A DNA stretch of 51,870 nucleotides from Candidatus Aphodovivens avistercoris (GTDB lineage: Bacteria; Actinomycetota; Coriobacteriia; Coriobacteriales; Eggerthellaceae): the NCBI GenBank assembly GCA_018710945.1, contig DVIW01000009.1:1-51870 (forward strand), in the 5' to 3' direction. Below are positions 43,052 through 51,630 of this stretch, piece after piece; within the stretch, counting starts at the first letter, position 1; the number at the start of each line of letters is the position of its first letter. Made by a program: the position numbers and the translations under genes. The notes beneath the pieces were generated by a model. The model was not told the DNA's origin and did no database searches. It saw nothing but the letters and a program-made list of their open reading frames with translations.

Positions 43052-44665
43052 ATGGAAAAGCTGAGCGAGAAGAACCTCTCACGCCGCACGTTCGTCGTCG
43101 GCGGCGCCGCGGCTGCTGCTGCGGCGAGCCTCGCGCTGGCCGGCTGCAGCGGCGGCGGCGAGACGAAGTCCGAAGGCCAGGGCGGCGGCGACGCTGCGCC
43201 TGCCGAGGGCGGTGCGCTGACGGCTGCTTGCGGTTACAGCTCCACCAACGTGGACCCGGTGGACCTGAACGGCGGCTCCGCGCTGATGCTGGCTGCCACG
43301 ATGCACGTGTTCGAGGGCCTCTACGACCTCGACCTGCACACCTACGAGACCTACCCGGCTCTGGCAGCGGGTGACCCCACTCCGGTGTCCGACACCGAGT
43401 ACGAGATCACCTTGCGCGAGGGCGCCACGTTCTCCGACGGCACCGCTGTGACGGCTGACGACGTGGTCAACGCCTTCGAGCTGAACATGGCCGCCGGCAC
43501 GATCGGCCCCTTCCTGACGTTCATCGCGGGCGTTGCGAAGAAGGACGACGCCACCGTCACCATCACGCTGAACTACCCGTTCGAGAGCCTGCTGAAGGCC
43601 CGTCTGTCGCTGGTGAAGGTGTTCCCGGCCTCGCTGTCCGAGGACGACCGCAAGAAGATGCCCATCGGCTCCGGCCCGTGGAAGTACGTCTCCATCAACG
43701 GCGACGACGGCGGCATCATCGAGTTCGCCCCCAACGAGAACTACAACGGCTCCAAGGCCGCCACGGCCGACAGCATGTCCTGGAACGTGCTGCTTGACGA
43801 CACCGCCCGCACCACCGCCCTGCAGGAGGGCTCCGTGCAGGTCATGGAGAACGTCCCGGCCGTCAACGAGGAGCAGCTGCTGGGCGCCGGCGCTTCCGTC
43901 GAGTTCGTCCAGGGCTTCAGCCAGGCCTTCCTGATGTTCAACTGCCAGAAGGCGCCGTTCAACGACAAGCGCGTCCGTCAGGCGTTCTTCTACGCCATCG
44001 ACATCGACAAGATGATCAGCAACTCGCTGGCCGGCAAGGCCGCCAAGGTGACGGGCTACCTGAACGAGGATCACCCGAACTACCACGAGGCCTCCACGGT
44101 GTACACCTACGATCCCGAGAAGGCCAAGGAGCTTCTGGCCGAGGCGGGCGTCACCGAGCTGAACTTCACGCTTGACGTGAACAACAACTGGGTGGCCGAC
44201 CTGGCGCCGCAGATCAAGGAGGACTTCGACGCTCTGGGCATCGGCGAGTGCACCATCAACGAGCTGAAGATCGACTGGGCTTCCTACGCTCCGTCCGACA
44301 CCGAGCTGTCCTACGACGTCATGCTGACCCCGGGCGACCCGACCTGCTTCGGCAACGACCCCGACCTGCTGATGAACTGGTGGTACGGCGACAACGTGTG
44401 GACCGAGGGCCGTTCCTGCTGGCAGAAGGCCGGCGACGGCAAGTGGGAGGAGCTGCAGGGTCTCATGCAGCAGGCGCGCGAGGCCACCGGCGACGAGCAG
44501 CAGGAGCTGTGGAACCAGTGCTTCGACATCATCGCCGAAGAGGCTCCCATCTACGCGCTGTTCCATCGCCAGACCGGCACCGGCTGGCAGGAGAGCATGA
44601 TCACCGGCTTCGAGCCCATCGGCACGACCGGCCTGATCTTCCTGGGCGCTTCTGCGACTGCTTAA
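43052..44665 (+). CDS. Tat-exported lipoprotein, family 5 extracellular solute-binding protein
   Basis: Binding protein (537 residues) of the peptide/nickel/opine class. The signal peptide has a twin-arginine motif (LSRRTFVVGG) and a lipobox (LAGC, Cys near residue 33), followed by a Gly/Glu-rich linker, so it is exported folded and anchored by lipid. Core motifs: ALAAGDPTPVSDTEYEITLR, FSDGTAVTADDVV, GSGPWKY and KAPFNDKRVRQAFFYAID. It is divergent from the matching permease and ATPase genes. The nan genes beyond them suggest N-acetylneuraminate as ligand, but peptides remain possible. ATG 43052 follows GGAGGG. Two terminators follow. Confidence 0.93.
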   Translation: MEKLSEKNLSRRTFVVGGAAAAAAASLALAGCSGGGETKSEGQGGGDAAPAEGGALTAACGYSSTNVDPVDLNGGSALMLAATMHVFEGLYDLDLHTYETYPALAAGDPTPVSDTEYEITLREGATFSDGTAVTADDVVNAFELNMAAGTIGPFLTFIAGVAKKDDATVTITLNYPFESLLKARLSLVKVFPASLSEDDRKKMPIGSGPWKYVSINGDDGGIIEFAPNENYNGSKAATADSMSWNVLLDDTARTTALQEGSVQVMENVPAVNEEQLLGAGASVEFVQGFSQAFLMFNCQKAPFNDKRVRQAFFYAIDIDKMISNSLAGKAAKVTGYLNEDHPNYHEASTVYTYDPEKAKELLAEAGVTELNFTLDVNNNWVADLAPQIKEDFDALGIGECTINELKIDWASYAPSDTELSYDVMLTPGDPTCFGNDPDLLMNWWYGDNVWTEGRSCWQKAGDGKWEELQGLMQQAREATGDEQQELWNQCFDIIAEEAPIYALFHRQTGTGWQESMITGFEPIGTTGLIFLGASATA

Positions 44666-44691
44666 TTTCGTTGGCCTGACGGTCAACGAAA
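44666..44691 (+). terminator. First stem-loop after the binding-protein gene
   Basis: TTTCGTTG pairs with CAACGAAA, with inner GCC/GGT pairing and a TGAC loop; it starts at the stop codon. No T run follows, so the stronger terminator 45 bases on probably ends the message. Confidence 0.55.
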
Positions 44692-44734
44692 CGACTCGAC
44701 GCTGCGCGCCGCTCTGACGGCACAGCTGACGTTC

Positions 44735-44776
44735 AAAGGCCCCGCGATGGACCAAAGTCCAATCGCGGGGCCTTTT
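44735..44776 (+). terminator. Strong terminator after the binding-protein gene
   Basis: A 14-bp stem (44735-44748 with 44762-44775) continued by TGGAC/GTCCA around a CAAA loop, followed by TTTTC. CGCTCTGACG (44710-44719) and CGTCAGAGCG (44792-44801) form a further outer inverted repeat around it. Confidence 0.9.
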
Positions 44777-44801
44777 CACGTCATCCGCACTCGTCAGAGC
44801 G

Positions 44802-45055
44802 CCGCTCGCTGACTTTTCTTCAAGATGGAGGGCTATTTCAAAATGAGGGGCTCGAAAAAGCCTTCCGCATTCCGCTTCTCCCGCAACGGGCGCGCCAGCC
44901 CGCTCGCCGCCCGTTCCGCACCGCGCCCCGTCCGTCCCGCTTCCCACTTACCGATGCCCGCGCATCCCGGCGCGCAACGCCGCGCTTTATCGCGCTGCCG
45001 TGGCCTATCATGGTCGAATGCACCTGGCTGCAACCGTTCAGAGGGAGAGAGGACT
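44802..45055. other. Intergenic stretch before nifJ
   Basis: No gene is supported. TATCAT near 45006 is a possible -10 box for nifJ, without a convincing -35. GAGGGAGAGAGG upstream of 45056 is the ribosome-binding site. Confidence 0.4.
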
Positions 45056-48000
45056 ATGACGAGAAGCTTCAAATCCATGGACGGCAACAACGCCGCGGCG
45101 TACGTCTCGTACGCGTTCACCGAGGTTGCCGGCATCTACCCGATCACCCCGTCAAGCCCCATGGCCGACTATGTGGACCAGTGGGCGGCCGCGGGCAAGA
45201 AGAACATCTTCGGCACCACGGTCAAGGTGAGCGAGATGCAGTCGGAGGGCGGCGCCGCGGGCACCGTGCACGGCTCGCTGGCGGCTGGCGCCCTGACCAC
45301 CACCTACACGGCGTCGCAGGGCCTTCTGCTGATGATCCCCAACATGTACAAGATCGCTGCCGAGCAGCTGCCGGCGGTGTTCCACGTGAGCGCGCGCGCC
45401 GTTGCCACCCAGGCGCTGTCGATCTTCGGCGACCACTCCGACGTGATGGCCTGCCGCCAGACCGGCTTCGCCATGCTGGCCGAGTCCAACGTCCAGGAGG
45501 TCATGGACCTCTCGGCCGTGGCGCACCTGGCCGCCATCAAGGGCGGCGTGCCCTTCCTCAACTTCTTCGACGGCTTCCGCACCTCGCATGAGGTGCAGAA
45601 GGTGGCGGTGTGGGACTACGACGAGCTGGCGGAGATGTGCGATATGGACGCCGTGCGCGCCTTCCGCGCCCACGCGCTGAATCCGGAGCGCCCGGCCATG
45701 CGCGGCAGCCACGAGAACGGCGACATTTTCTTCCAGCACCGCGAGGCGTGCAACTCCCACTACGCCGCGCTGCCCGCCGTGGTTGAGGAGTACATGGACG
45801 CCGTGAACGCCAAGCTGGGCACGAACTACCAGCTGTTCAACTACTACGGCGCGCCCGACGCCGACCGCGTGATCGTGGCCATGGGCTCGTTCTGCGACGT
45901 GGTGGAAGAGGTCGTGGACTACCTGAACGCCCACGGCGAGAAGGTGGGCCTGGTGAAGGTGCGCCTGTACCGCCCGTTCGTGTCCGCGAAGTTCGTCGAG
46001 GCGCTGCCCAAGACGGTGAAGAAGATCGCGGTCATGGACCGCACCAAGGAGCCGGGCTCGCTCGGCGAGCCGCTGTACATGGACGTGGTGAACGCGCTCG
46101 TGCAGGAAGGCGTCACCGGCATCACGGTGACGGGCGGCCGCTACGGCCTGGGCTCGAAGGACACGCCGCCGGCTTCGGCCTTCGCCGTGTACAAGGAGCT
46201 TGAGAAGGACGAGCCGCGCCGCGAGTTCACCGTGGGCATCGTGGACGACGTGACGAACCTGTCGCTTCCGGAAGACCCCGCCTGCCCGAACACGGCGGCG
46301 CCGGGTACCATCGAGTGCAAGTTCTGGGGTCTGGGCGGCGACGGCACGGTGGGCGCGAACAAGAACTCCATCAAGATCATCGGCGACCACACTGACAAGT
46401 ACGTGCAGGCGTACTTCCAGTACGACTCGAAGAAGACCGGCGGCGTGACCATCAGCCACCTGCGCTTCGGCGACGACCCCATCCGCAGCTCGTACTACGT
46501 GAACAAGGCCGACTTCGTGGCCTGCCACAACCCCAGCTACGTGACCAAGGGCTTCCGCATGGTCAACGACGTGAAGCCGGGCGGCACCTTCCTCATCAAC
46601 TGCCAGTGGGACGCCGCGGAGCTGGAGCACCACCTGAACGCCGAGGCCAAGCGCTATATCGCGGCCAACGACGTGCAGCTTTACACCATCAACGCCATCG
46701 ACCTGGCGGCCGAGATCGGCATGGGCAAGCGCACCAACACCATCCTGCAGTCGGCCTTCTTCGCGCTGGCGAAGGTGCTGCCGCAGCAGGACGCGCTGCG
46801 CTACATGAAGGACGCGGCCACCGCGTCGTACATGAAGAAGGGCCAGGACGTGGTGGACATGAACCACCGCGCCATCGACGCGGGCGCCACGGCGTTCGTG
46901 AAGATCGACGTGCCCGCCAGCTGGGCCGACGCCGTTGACGAGGCCTCGGCCGCCGCGCCGCAGGGCCGCGAGGCTTTGGTGAAGCAGGTGACCGAGATCA
47001 TGGAGCCGGTGGGCCGCATGGACGGCGACCGCCTGCCCGTGTCCGCCTTCATGGACCACGTGGACGGCCAGTTCGAGCAGGGCGCGGCGGCCTACGAGAA
47101 GCGCGGCGTGGCCGTGCAGGTGCCGCGTTGGGACGCCTCCACCTGCATCCAGTGCAACCAGTGCTCCTTCGTGTGCCCGCATGCCACCATCCGCCCGTTC
47201 GCGCTGACTGACGAGGAAGCCGCCGCGGCGCCTGAATCCGCGAAGCTGGTCGACGCCAAGGGCAAGGCGGCGAAGGGCCTGAAGTACACGCTGGCCATCT
47301 CGCCTCTGGACTGCATGGGCTGTGCGGTGTGCATCGGGCAGTGCCCCACGAACTCGCTGGCGATGGTTCCCGCCGAGGAGGAGCTGGCCCAGCAGGAGGC
47401 CTTCGACTTCTGCGTGGAGCAGGTGTCCGACAAGCCCGAGCTGCAGGACGCCACCCTGAAGGGCAGCCAGTTCAAGCAGCCGTTGCTGGAGTTCTCCGGC
47501 GCATGCGCGGGCTGCGCGCAGACCTCCTACGCGCGTCTGGTCACCCAGCTGTTCGGCGACCGCATGTTCGTGGCCAACGCCACCGGCTGCTCGTCCATCT
47601 GGGGCGGCCCGGCGGCCACGAGCCCCTACACGGTGGACAAGAACGGCCGCGGCCCGGCGTGGAGCAACTCGCTGTTCGAGGACAACGCCGAGCACGGCCT
47701 GGGCATGCTGCTGGGCCACGAGGCGGTGCGCAAGCGCTTGGTGGAGCTGCTGGAAGACATGAAGGCTGCCGAGCCCACGCCGGAGGCCACCCGCGAGCTC
47801 ATCGACGCCTACCTGTCCACGGTCGATGACGGCGCGGCGAATGCTGAGGCCGCTCGCGCGCTCATCCCGGCGCTGGAGCAGGCGGCTGAGGGCGGCTGCC
47901 CTGTGGCGCCCGAGATCCTGGAGAAGAAGGAGTTCCTCGCGAAGAAGAGCGTGTGGATCTTCGGCGGCGACGGCTGGGCCTACGACATCGGCTATGGCGG

Positions 48001-48595
48001 TCTGGACCACGTGCTGGCTTCCGGCGAGGACGTGAACATCTTCGTGTTCGACACCGAGGTGTACTCCAACACGGGCGGCCAGGCCTCCAAGGCGTCCAAC
48101 ATCGGCCAGGTGGCGCAGTTCGCCGCGGCCGGCAAGGACATCAAGAAGAAGAGCCTGGCGGAGATCGCCATGAGCTACGGCTACGTGTACGTGGCGCAGG
48201 TGGCCATGGGCGCCAAACCCGCCCAGACGCTCAAGGCCATCCAGGAGGCCGAGGCCTACCACGGCCCGTCGATCATCATCGGCTACTCGCCGTGCGAGAT
48301 GCATTCCATCAAGGGCGGCATGGCGAACTGCCAAGACGAGATGAAGCGTGCGGTGGACTGCGGCTACTGGAACCTGTACCGCTTCAACCCGGCGGCGCCT
48401 GCCGGCAAGAAGTTCACGCTGGATTCCAAGGAGCCCGCGGGTGGCTACCGCGACTTCCTGATGAACGAGGCGCGCTACAGCCGCCTGACGCGCGAGTTCC
48501 CCGAGCGCGCCGAAGAGCTGTTCGAGCGCAACGAGCAGGCGGCCATGGAGCGCTACGACCACCTGCTGAAGCTGAAGGACGTCTACGCCGAGTAG
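45056..48595 (+). CDS. nifJ: Pyruvate:ferredoxin (flavodoxin) oxidoreductase
   Basis: Single-chain PFOR (1179 residues) that oxidises pyruvate to acetyl-CoA and CO2 and reduces ferredoxin; oxygen-sensitive, so the organism is an anaerobe. Seen in order: the pyruvate-binding domain (GIYPITPSSPMADYVDQWA, SEGGAAGTVHGSLAAGAL), the domain with TGGRYGLGSKDTPP, two 4Fe-4S motifs (CIQCNQCSFVCP near 697, CMGCAVCIGQCP near 752), the proximal cluster (CAGCAQTSYARL near 816), and the thiamine diphosphate site (GGDGWAYDIGYGG, DTEVYSNTGGQ). ATG 45056 follows GAGGGAGAGAGG; the 77-codon upstream extension has no family similarity. It can use the pyruvate released by NanA, though its role is central. Confidence 0.97.
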   Translation: MTRSFKSMDGNNAAAYVSYAFTEVAGIYPITPSSPMADYVDQWAAAGKKNIFGTTVKVSEMQSEGGAAGTVHGSLAAGALTTTYTASQGLLLMIPNMYKIAAEQLPAVFHVSARAVATQALSIFGDHSDVMACRQTGFAMLAESNVQEVMDLSAVAHLAAIKGGVPFLNFFDGFRTSHEVQKVAVWDYDELAEMCDMDAVRAFRAHALNPERPAMRGSHENGDIFFQHREACNSHYAALPAVVEEYMDAVNAKLGTNYQLFNYYGAPDADRVIVAMGSFCDVVEEVVDYLNAHGEKVGLVKVRLYRPFVSAKFVEALPKTVKKIAVMDRTKEPGSLGEPLYMDVVNALVQEGVTGITVTGGRYGLGSKDTPPASAFAVYKELEKDEPRREFTVGIVDDVTNLSLPEDPACPNTAAPGTIECKFWGLGGDGTVGANKNSIKIIGDHTDKYVQAYFQYDSKKTGGVTISHLRFGDDPIRSSYYVNKADFVACHNPSYVTKGFRMVNDVKPGGTFLINCQWDAAELEHHLNAEAKRYIAANDVQLYTINAIDLAAEIGMGKRTNTILQSAFFALAKVLPQQDALRYMKDAATASYMKKGQDVVDMNHRAIDAGATAFVKIDVPASWADAVDEASAAAPQGREALVKQVTEIMEPVGRMDGDRLPVSAFMDHVDGQFEQGAAAYEKRGVAVQVPRWDASTCIQCNQCSFVCPHATIRPFALTDEEAAAAPESAKLVDAKGKAAKGLKYTLAISPLDCMGCAVCIGQCPTNSLAMVPAEEELAQQEAFDFCVEQVSDKPELQDATLKGSQFKQPLLEFSGACAGCAQTSYARLVTQLFGDRMFVANATGCSSIWGGPAATSPYTVDKNGRGPAWSNSLFEDNAEHGLGMLLGHEAVRKRLVELLEDMKAAEPTPEATRELIDAYLSTVDDGAANAEAARALIPALEQAAEGGCPVAPEILEKKEFLAKKSVWIFGGDGWAYDIGYGGLDHVLASGEDVNIFVFDTEVYSNTGGQASKASNIGQVAQFAAAGKDIKKKSLAEIAMSYGYVYVAQVAMGAKPAQTLKAIQEAEAYHGPSIIIGYSPCEMHSIKGGMANCQDEMKRAVDCGYWNLYRFNPAAPAGKKFTLDSKEPAGGYRDFLMNEARYSRLTREFPERAEELFERNEQAAMERYDHLLKLKDVYAE

Positions 48596-48687
48596 GCGGA
48601 AGGATCGGTTTCGCGCCCCCCGGCGCCGGCTGATGGACGGCGTCGGGGGAGGGACGGTACGTTCGGCGCGCCGTTCCGGAAAAGGAT

Positions 48688-48734
48688 GAGGCCCCTGCGG
48701 CCGGCCGCGTTAGCGGCTCGGCGGCAGGGGCCTC
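48688..48734. terminator. Bidirectional-type hairpin between nifJ and the convergent gene
   Basis: GAGGCCCCTGC (48688-48698) pairs perfectly with GCAGGGGCCTC (48724-48734). It lies between two convergent genes and could stop transcription from both sides. A run of ten G (48746-48755) follows. Confidence 0.7.
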
Positions 48735-48775
48735 TCGCGTGTTTCGGGGGGGGGGCGGGACGGGGCCGCCGCGGC

Positions 48776-49654
48776 CTAGGCGCCGTCCCCGCCGAGCTCC
48801 AACCGGTAGGACTGCAGGGGCCGCGGCGCGCCGGCGGGCGGGAAGGCGGACTCGCCCGCCAGCCGGGCGGGGCTCTCCATCACGTCGATGCTCGCGACGT
48901 GCAGCCCCAGCCCGCGCGCCCGCGAGGCCACCGCCGGGCCGAACGCGCGCATGACCTCGCGCAAGGGGTCGGGGTCGGCCGCGTAGAGGCGGACGCGCCA
49001 GCGCGCCTGCCCCCGCCGCTTCTGCGCGTCGAACGTCGCCTCTTCCAGCGCCGCGCCCTCCACGCGTCCCAGGACCGCCTGGGCGTGGTCGATGTCGCCG
49101 AGCGCCAGGCACACGGCGCGCTTGAACGTCTCCAGAAGCTTCGACTCGTCCTCCACGCGCAGCGTGAAGCTGCGCTCGCCGTCGCGTGCCGCCTCCCGCT
49201 CGTCGTCGACTTCGGCATCGGCATCGGCCGGCGCGCCGTAGAGCAGGGCGTTCACCCGCGCCACGGCGTCGGGGAAGGCATGGCGCTCCTTCATCCCCAG
49301 CTTCGAGGCGAAGATGCGCACCTCGGCGATGCGGAAGCCGTCCTGCAGAAGCGAGAGCTGCAGCATCTCGCGCCGCGCGTTCACTTCGGCGCTGGCAAGC
49401 GAGTCGTCCACGTACAGCCCCAGGAAGAACTCGTCGCGCCCCTTGGCCGCCCCCTTGCGGGGCGCGTCGTCTTTGGCGAAGAACAGGCTGTTCACGTGCG
49501 CGAGGATGTAGTCGGCCGCGTCGGGGGAGTCGCCCCAGGTGCGGCGGACGGCGGCCTCGAAGCGGCGGTTGTGCTCTGCGATCTTGAACAGCCGCGCCTT
49601 GTCGGCGTCGAGCGACTCCAGGAAGTCGCCGAGCCCGGTGCTGATGCTCTCCAT
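48776..49654 (-). CDS. Protein of unknown function, with a DUF721/DciA-like segment
   Basis: Soluble protein of 292 residues, no signal peptide or membrane segment. The part about 72-127 (FFLGLYVDDSLASAEVNARR ... RIAEVRIFASKLGMKE) resembles, by eye only, the DUF721/DciA core (VYVD-x-S ... REELL ... VREIRF), a family linked to replicative helicase loading. The rest is acidic and Ala-rich; the C-terminal half is unassigned. It starts 19 bases after the aminotransferase stop, so the two are probably cotranscribed. The similarity may be chance. Confidence 0.6.
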   Translation of the reverse strand: MESISTGLGDFLESLDADKARLFKIAEHNRRFEAAVRRTWGDSPDAADYILAHVNSLFFAKDDAPRKGAAKGRDEFFLGLYVDDSLASAEVNARREMLQLSLLQDGFRIAEVRIFASKLGMKERHAFPDAVARVNALLYGAPADADAEVDDEREAARDGERSFTLRVEDESKLLETFKRAVCLALGDIDHAQAVLGRVEGAALEEATFDAQKRRGQARWRVRLYAADPDPLREVMRAFGPAVASRARGLGLHVASIDVMESPARLAGESAFPPAGAPRPLQSYRLELGGDGA

Positions 49655-49673
49655 CCTGAACGGTCCGCCGCGC

Positions 49674-50960
49674 CTAGCCCAGCAGCTTCTCGGCGTAGGC
49701 CAGTTTCACGCAGCACACGAACGCGTCCAGCGCCTCGTCCAGCTCGGACAGCGGCGGCAGCGTGGGGGCGATGCGGATGTTGCTGTCGTGCGGGTCGTTA
49801 CCGTAGGGCCAGGTGGCGCCCGCGTCGGTCAGCACGACGCCCGCCTGGGCCGCCAGCTTTACGATCCGCTTGGCGCAGCCCTCAGGCGCCTCGAAGCTGA
49901 CGAAGTAGCCGCCGCGCGGGTGGCTCCACGCGCAGCCGCCCACCTCGGACAGCCCCTCGGCCAGCTTGCGCTGCACCAGGTCGAACTTCGGCCGCAGGAT
50001 GGCGGCGTGCTTGGCCATGTGCGCCGCGATGCCGCGGGCGTCCTTCAGAAAGCGAACGTGGCGCAGCTGGTTGAGCTTGTCGGGGCCCACCGTCTGCACG
50101 CCGAGGCGCCGCGTGAACTCCGCCACGTTCTCGGGGCTGGCGGCAAACGCCGCGATGCCCGCGCCCGGCAGCGTCACCTTGGAGGTGGAGGCGAACTTGA
50201 AGCAGCGGTGGGGGTTGCCCGCCTCGCGGCAGGCCCGCGCGATGTCGAGCACGCGGTCCTGGCGCTCTTCCTCATCGTAGAGGTGGTGCACGCTGTAGGC
50301 GTTGTCCCAGAAGATGCGGAAGTCCTCGGCCGCGCACGGCATCGAAGCCAGACGGCGCACCGTTTCGTCAGAGTAGGTGGCGCCGGTGGGGTTGGCGTAC
50401 TTCGGCACGCACCAGATGCCCTTCACCGCAGGATCGCCGGCCGCCAGGCGCTCCACCTCGTCCATGTCGGGGCCCGCATCGGTCATGCGCACGGGGACGA
50501 GCTCCATGCCGAACTCCTCGGCGATGCGGAAGTGGCGGTCGTAGCCGGGCGCGGGGCAGAGCCACTTGACGTTCTCCTGCTTGAACCACGGCTCCGATCC
50601 CAGCGTGCCGTAGTCGATGCACCAGGCCATGGCCGCATGCATCAGTTCCAGGCTGGAGTTGCCGCCCACCACCACGCGCTCGGGCTCATCGTCCAGAAGC
50701 ACGGCCATGAGGCGCTTGGCCTCGGGCAGGCCGGACAGCACGCCGTAGTTGCGGCAGTCGGTGCCGTCCTCGGCGAAGCAGTCCTCGCGGGTGGCGACGG
50801 ATGTGAGCAGCGGCAGGCTCAGGTCCAGCTGGTCGGCGCCGGGCTTGCCGCGCGCCATGTTCAGCTTGAGGCCGCGCGCGCGGATGGCGGCGTAGTCTTC
50901 GTCCAGGCGCTGCTTGAGCGCGGCAAGCTCGGCGGCGTCTAGGGCGGCGAATGGTTTCAT
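49674..50960 (-). CDS. aspT: Aspartate aminotransferase, AspT/subgroup Ic type
   Basis: PLP enzyme of 428 residues of the MocR-like aminotransferase family to which the C. glutamicum AspT belongs. Seen: LKLNMARGKPGADQLDLSLP at about 30-50, the NYGVLSGLPEAKRLM segment, CPAPGYDRHF, PKYANPTGATYSDE, DNAYSVHHL, the PLP lysine in FASTSKVTLPGAG, and RIAPTLPPLSELDEAL with the carboxylate-binding Arg. It probably makes aspartate from oxaloacetate and glutamate. ATG 50960 follows GGGAAGG; the longer frame has no family similarity. TATACT on the minus strand at 51007-51012 may be its -10 box. Confidence 0.9.
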   Translation of the reverse strand: MKPFAALDAAELAALKQRLDEDYAAIRARGLKLNMARGKPGADQLDLSLPLLTSVATREDCFAEDGTDCRNYGVLSGLPEAKRLMAVLLDDEPERVVVGGNSSLELMHAAMAWCIDYGTLGSEPWFKQENVKWLCPAPGYDRHFRIAEEFGMELVPVRMTDAGPDMDEVERLAAGDPAVKGIWCVPKYANPTGATYSDETVRRLASMPCAAEDFRIFWDNAYSVHHLYDEEERQDRVLDIARACREAGNPHRCFKFASTSKVTLPGAGIAAFAASPENVAEFTRRLGVQTVGPDKLNQLRHVRFLKDARGIAAHMAKHAAILRPKFDLVQRKLAEGLSEVGGCAWSHPRGGYFVSFEAPEGCAKRIVKLAAQAGVVLTDAGATWPYGNDPHDSNIRIAPTLPPLSELDEALDAFVCCVKLAYAEKLLG

Positions 50961-51192
50961 GGGGTGCACCTTCCCTCGTCGGTCGGAAAAAATAGGTAAG
51001 GAAACCAGTATACGACCGCGGGCCGTTTTTGGAGATGCGCGCAGGCGGATGGCAGCGGGGAAGGGGCGCACCCGGCAGCGAAGAAGAGGCGTCACGCCTG
51101 ATGGGATGGCGAAACCGAACGCGAGATCGAGCGTGGTGCGCAGGGGAGTAGCGAAGGAATTGTGGAGACACGCCCGGGGGCGTGGAAAGGGT
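50961..51192. other. Intergenic stretch between aspT and the tRNA promoter
   Basis: Holds the divergent upstream sequences of aspT (minus strand) and of the tRNA operon (plus strand). No gene is supported. Apart from TATACT on the minus strand at 51007-51012 I see nothing certain. Confidence 0.4.
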
Positions 51193-51221
51193 TTGACAGA
51201 CCCCTGCGGCTAGCGTATTAT
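51193..51221 (+). promoter_or_regulatory. Strong promoter of the tRNA-tuf region
   Basis: A consensus TTGACA (51193-51198) and TATTAT (51216-51221) separated by 17 bases. The tRNA-Tyr gene begins about 73 bases after the expected transcription start. Confidence 0.93.
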
Positions 51222-51300
51222 TCTTTCGCTCGCTTGCGAAGGGCAACCGAAGCAGGCGGGTGGCAGCTTGATAAATGCACATGAATTGAGCGGCTCACAG

Positions 51301-51384
51301 GGGCGTGTGCCCGAGTGGTTAAAGGGGACGGGCTGTAAACCCGTTGCGTAAGCTACCTAGGTTCGAATCCTAGCGCGCCCACCA
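51301..51384 (+). tRNA. tRNA-Tyr (GTA)
   Basis: Acceptor GGGCGTG pairs with CGCGCCC (one G-T). Anticodon stem ACGGG/CCCGT encloses CTGTAAA, giving anticodon GTA. The long variable arm marks a class II tRNA, as expected for bacterial tRNA-Tyr. The CCA end is encoded. Confidence 0.97.
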
Positions 51385-51390
51385 TCTAAT

Positions 51391-51466
<76 letters not shown>

Positions 51467-51473
51467 TTTACAC

Positions 51474-51550
51474 GGCGGTGTAGCTCAGTTGGTTAGAGCA
51501 CACGGTTCATACCCGTGGCGTCACTGGTTCAAATCCAGTCACCGCTACCA
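51474..51550 (+). tRNA. tRNA-Met (CAT), elongator-like
   Basis: Acceptor GGCGGTG pairs with CACCGCT (a G-T at the first pair). Anticodon stem CACGG/CCGTG encloses TTCATAC, anticodon CAT. It lacks the unpaired C1-A72 and the three G-C pairs of an initiator. A lysidine-modified Ile2 tRNA cannot be wholly excluded. CCA is encoded. Confidence 0.93.
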
Positions 51551-51560
51551 CACACATCTT

Positions 51561-51586
51561 CGCGTCCATCAGGGCGCGTCTTTTTT
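51561..51586 (+). terminator. Terminator between tRNA-Met and tuf
   Basis: CGCGTCC pairs with GGGCGCG (one G-T) around an ATCA loop, followed by TCTTTTTT. No clear promoter for tuf is visible in the 44 bases after it, so read-through or an unrecognised promoter must supply tuf. Confidence 0.8.
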
Positions 51587-51630
51587 GCTCATCATTCCCT
51601 TATCGTGAAACCTTCAAAAGGAGGAGACAT

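Noticed and set aside
45152..48562. Open frame of 1136 residues on the minus strand opposite nifJ
   Set aside because: nifJ has all its iron-sulphur and thiamine motifs on the plus strand.
48746..48755. Run of ten G as a phase-variable tract
   Set aside because: It lies between two convergent genes, outside coding sequence and without a promoter next to it, so slippage would have no evident effect; a sequencing artefact is also possible.
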